Shown here: positions 6,099-6,479 of the stretch, piece after piece
How positions within the stretch are numbered: the first letter of the stretch is position 1
How the letters are laid out: the number at the start of each line of letters is the position of its first letter
Assembly: GCA_964598885.1 (NCBI GenBank)
Contig: CAZRES010000150.1
Span: 1 to 6,479, forward strand
DNA from: SURF-33 sp964598885
GTDB lineage: Bacteria; Desulfobacterota; Desulfobacteria; Desulfobacterales; Desulfosalsimonadaceae
Length of the DNA stretch: 6,479 nt
Reading direction: 5' to 3'
Notes under the pieces: model-generated
Databases searched by the model: none
What the model was told of the DNA's origin: nothing
Seen by the model: only the letters and a program-made list of their open reading frames with translations
Translations under genes and position numbers: made by a program

Positions 6099-6479
6099 TT
6101 AAAAATTATCGTTGAGTGTTGAAATAAAACAGGAGCTGCCGCTGCTGGAGCAGTTCTTTTTCTTGATGTAAACATCCACCGTATCCGTATCCGTATGGCC
6201 GTCGGCATACTCCACCTCCAGCGCAAAGGTAAGAACCGTCAAATCGGTGCTGACTTTGGGCGCTTCAAACTCCGGCGCCCGCGCCGTCGGATCAGACAAG
6301 GCAACATCCGGCCCACTGACCTGCTCCCACTGATAACGGGGGTAGCTTTCATCCGTATCCAGCAATGAGTAAGTGCCCGCCGAGCCGTCCAGCGTCACAC
6401 TGTCCCCCTCGTGGACAATCTGATCCGCCCCCGCGTCCGCCTGGGGCGGGGCCGTGCCGGAATTAACGGCCACTTTCAC
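6099..6479 (-). CDS. C-terminal part of a PKD/REJ-like domain protein with a Cys-rich tail (5' end outside the window)
   Basis: The last 126 codons of a longer gene are visible; the GTG at the very edge is probably an internal Val codon and not a start. The visible part is one immunoglobulin-like PKD/REJ domain: PPQADAGADQIVHEGDSVTL (11-30), DGSAG, YQWEQVSGPDVALSDPTA (49-66), then LTFALEVEYADGHTDTDT (83-100) and VDVYIKKKN, counting from the edge. Such domains occur in exported, cell-surface or adhesive proteins and are often repeated in tandem, so more copies may lie outside the window. The end is CSSSGSSCFISTLNDNF, a short Ser/Gly linker with two cysteines and a CFIST motif recalling the CFIATAAYGS-type C-terminal tails of exported bacterial proteins, but cut short before any membrane segment. 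It is followed by its own terminator, so it is not part of the glycan operon. Confidence 0.82.
   Translation of the reverse strand: MKVAVNSGTAPPQADAGADQIVHEGDSVTLDGSAGTYSLLDTDESYPRYQWEQVSGPDVALSDPTARAPEFEAPKVSTDLTVLTFALEVEYADGHTDTDTVDVYIKKKNCSSSGSSCFISTLNDNF

Noticed and set aside
6182..6200. Short tandem GTATCC repeats
   Set aside because: They encode the alternating Thr-Asp stretch of a PKD-like strand (HTDTDTVD) and are only about three units; no sign of phase variation.
1..6479. tRNA, rRNA, CRISPR array, insertion sequence or riboswitch
   Set aside because: No cloverleaf, regularly spaced repeat, transposase motif, terminal inverted repeat pair or known leader structure was seen on either strand.

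Overview
The window is a piece of a surface-polysaccharide (O-antigen, capsule or exopolysaccharide) biosynthesis locus with every real gene on the minus strand, plus the 3' end of an unrelated extracellular-type protein gene at the right edge. Most of it is GC-rich (well over 60% in sampled lines of the large gene) with a clear local drop around 4.7-6.0 kb. The glycosyltransferase and methyltransferase styles, and the PKD-like protein ending in a Cys-Phe-Ile-Ser-Thr tail, suggest a Gram-negative, perhaps Desulfobacterota-like, environmental bacterium. That placement is inference only. A 100-N scaffold gap shows that this is a draft, probably metagenomic, assembly.

Layout in transcription order (right to left): (1) 6479-6099, C-terminal end of a PKD/REJ-like domain protein, followed by a strong intrinsic terminator at 6037-5992. 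(2) A promoter region with an extended -10 (TGATATAAT, 5939-5931) and a 16-bp perfect palindrome over the -35 position. (3) 5871-4456, a fusion of a sulfotransferase and a zinc-ribbon methyltransferase. (4) 4395-416, a giant multidomain protein: methyltransferase, about 150 residues of coiled coil, a GT4-type glycosyltransferase, then a second GT-B glycosyltransferase. (5) 412 to the left edge, the start of another class I methyltransferase, 3 bases after the stop of gene 4.

Gene 4 is split in the assembly by 100 Ns at 2164-2263, but the 55 bases on each side of the Ns are identical. Deleting the Ns and one copy (155 bases) joins the two half-ORFs into one frame of 1275 codons (1274 aa) and completes the first glycosyltransferase domain. 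The apparent frame change is therefore an assembly artefact, not a biological split.

Together genes 3-5 look like one operon supplying glycan chain assembly (two glycosyltransferase domains) and decoration or capping (sulfate and methyl transfer). The methyltransferase-coiled coil-glycosyltransferase order resembles, in concept only, the WbdD/WbdA ruler system that sets O-antigen length; this is the most interesting hypothesis in the window.
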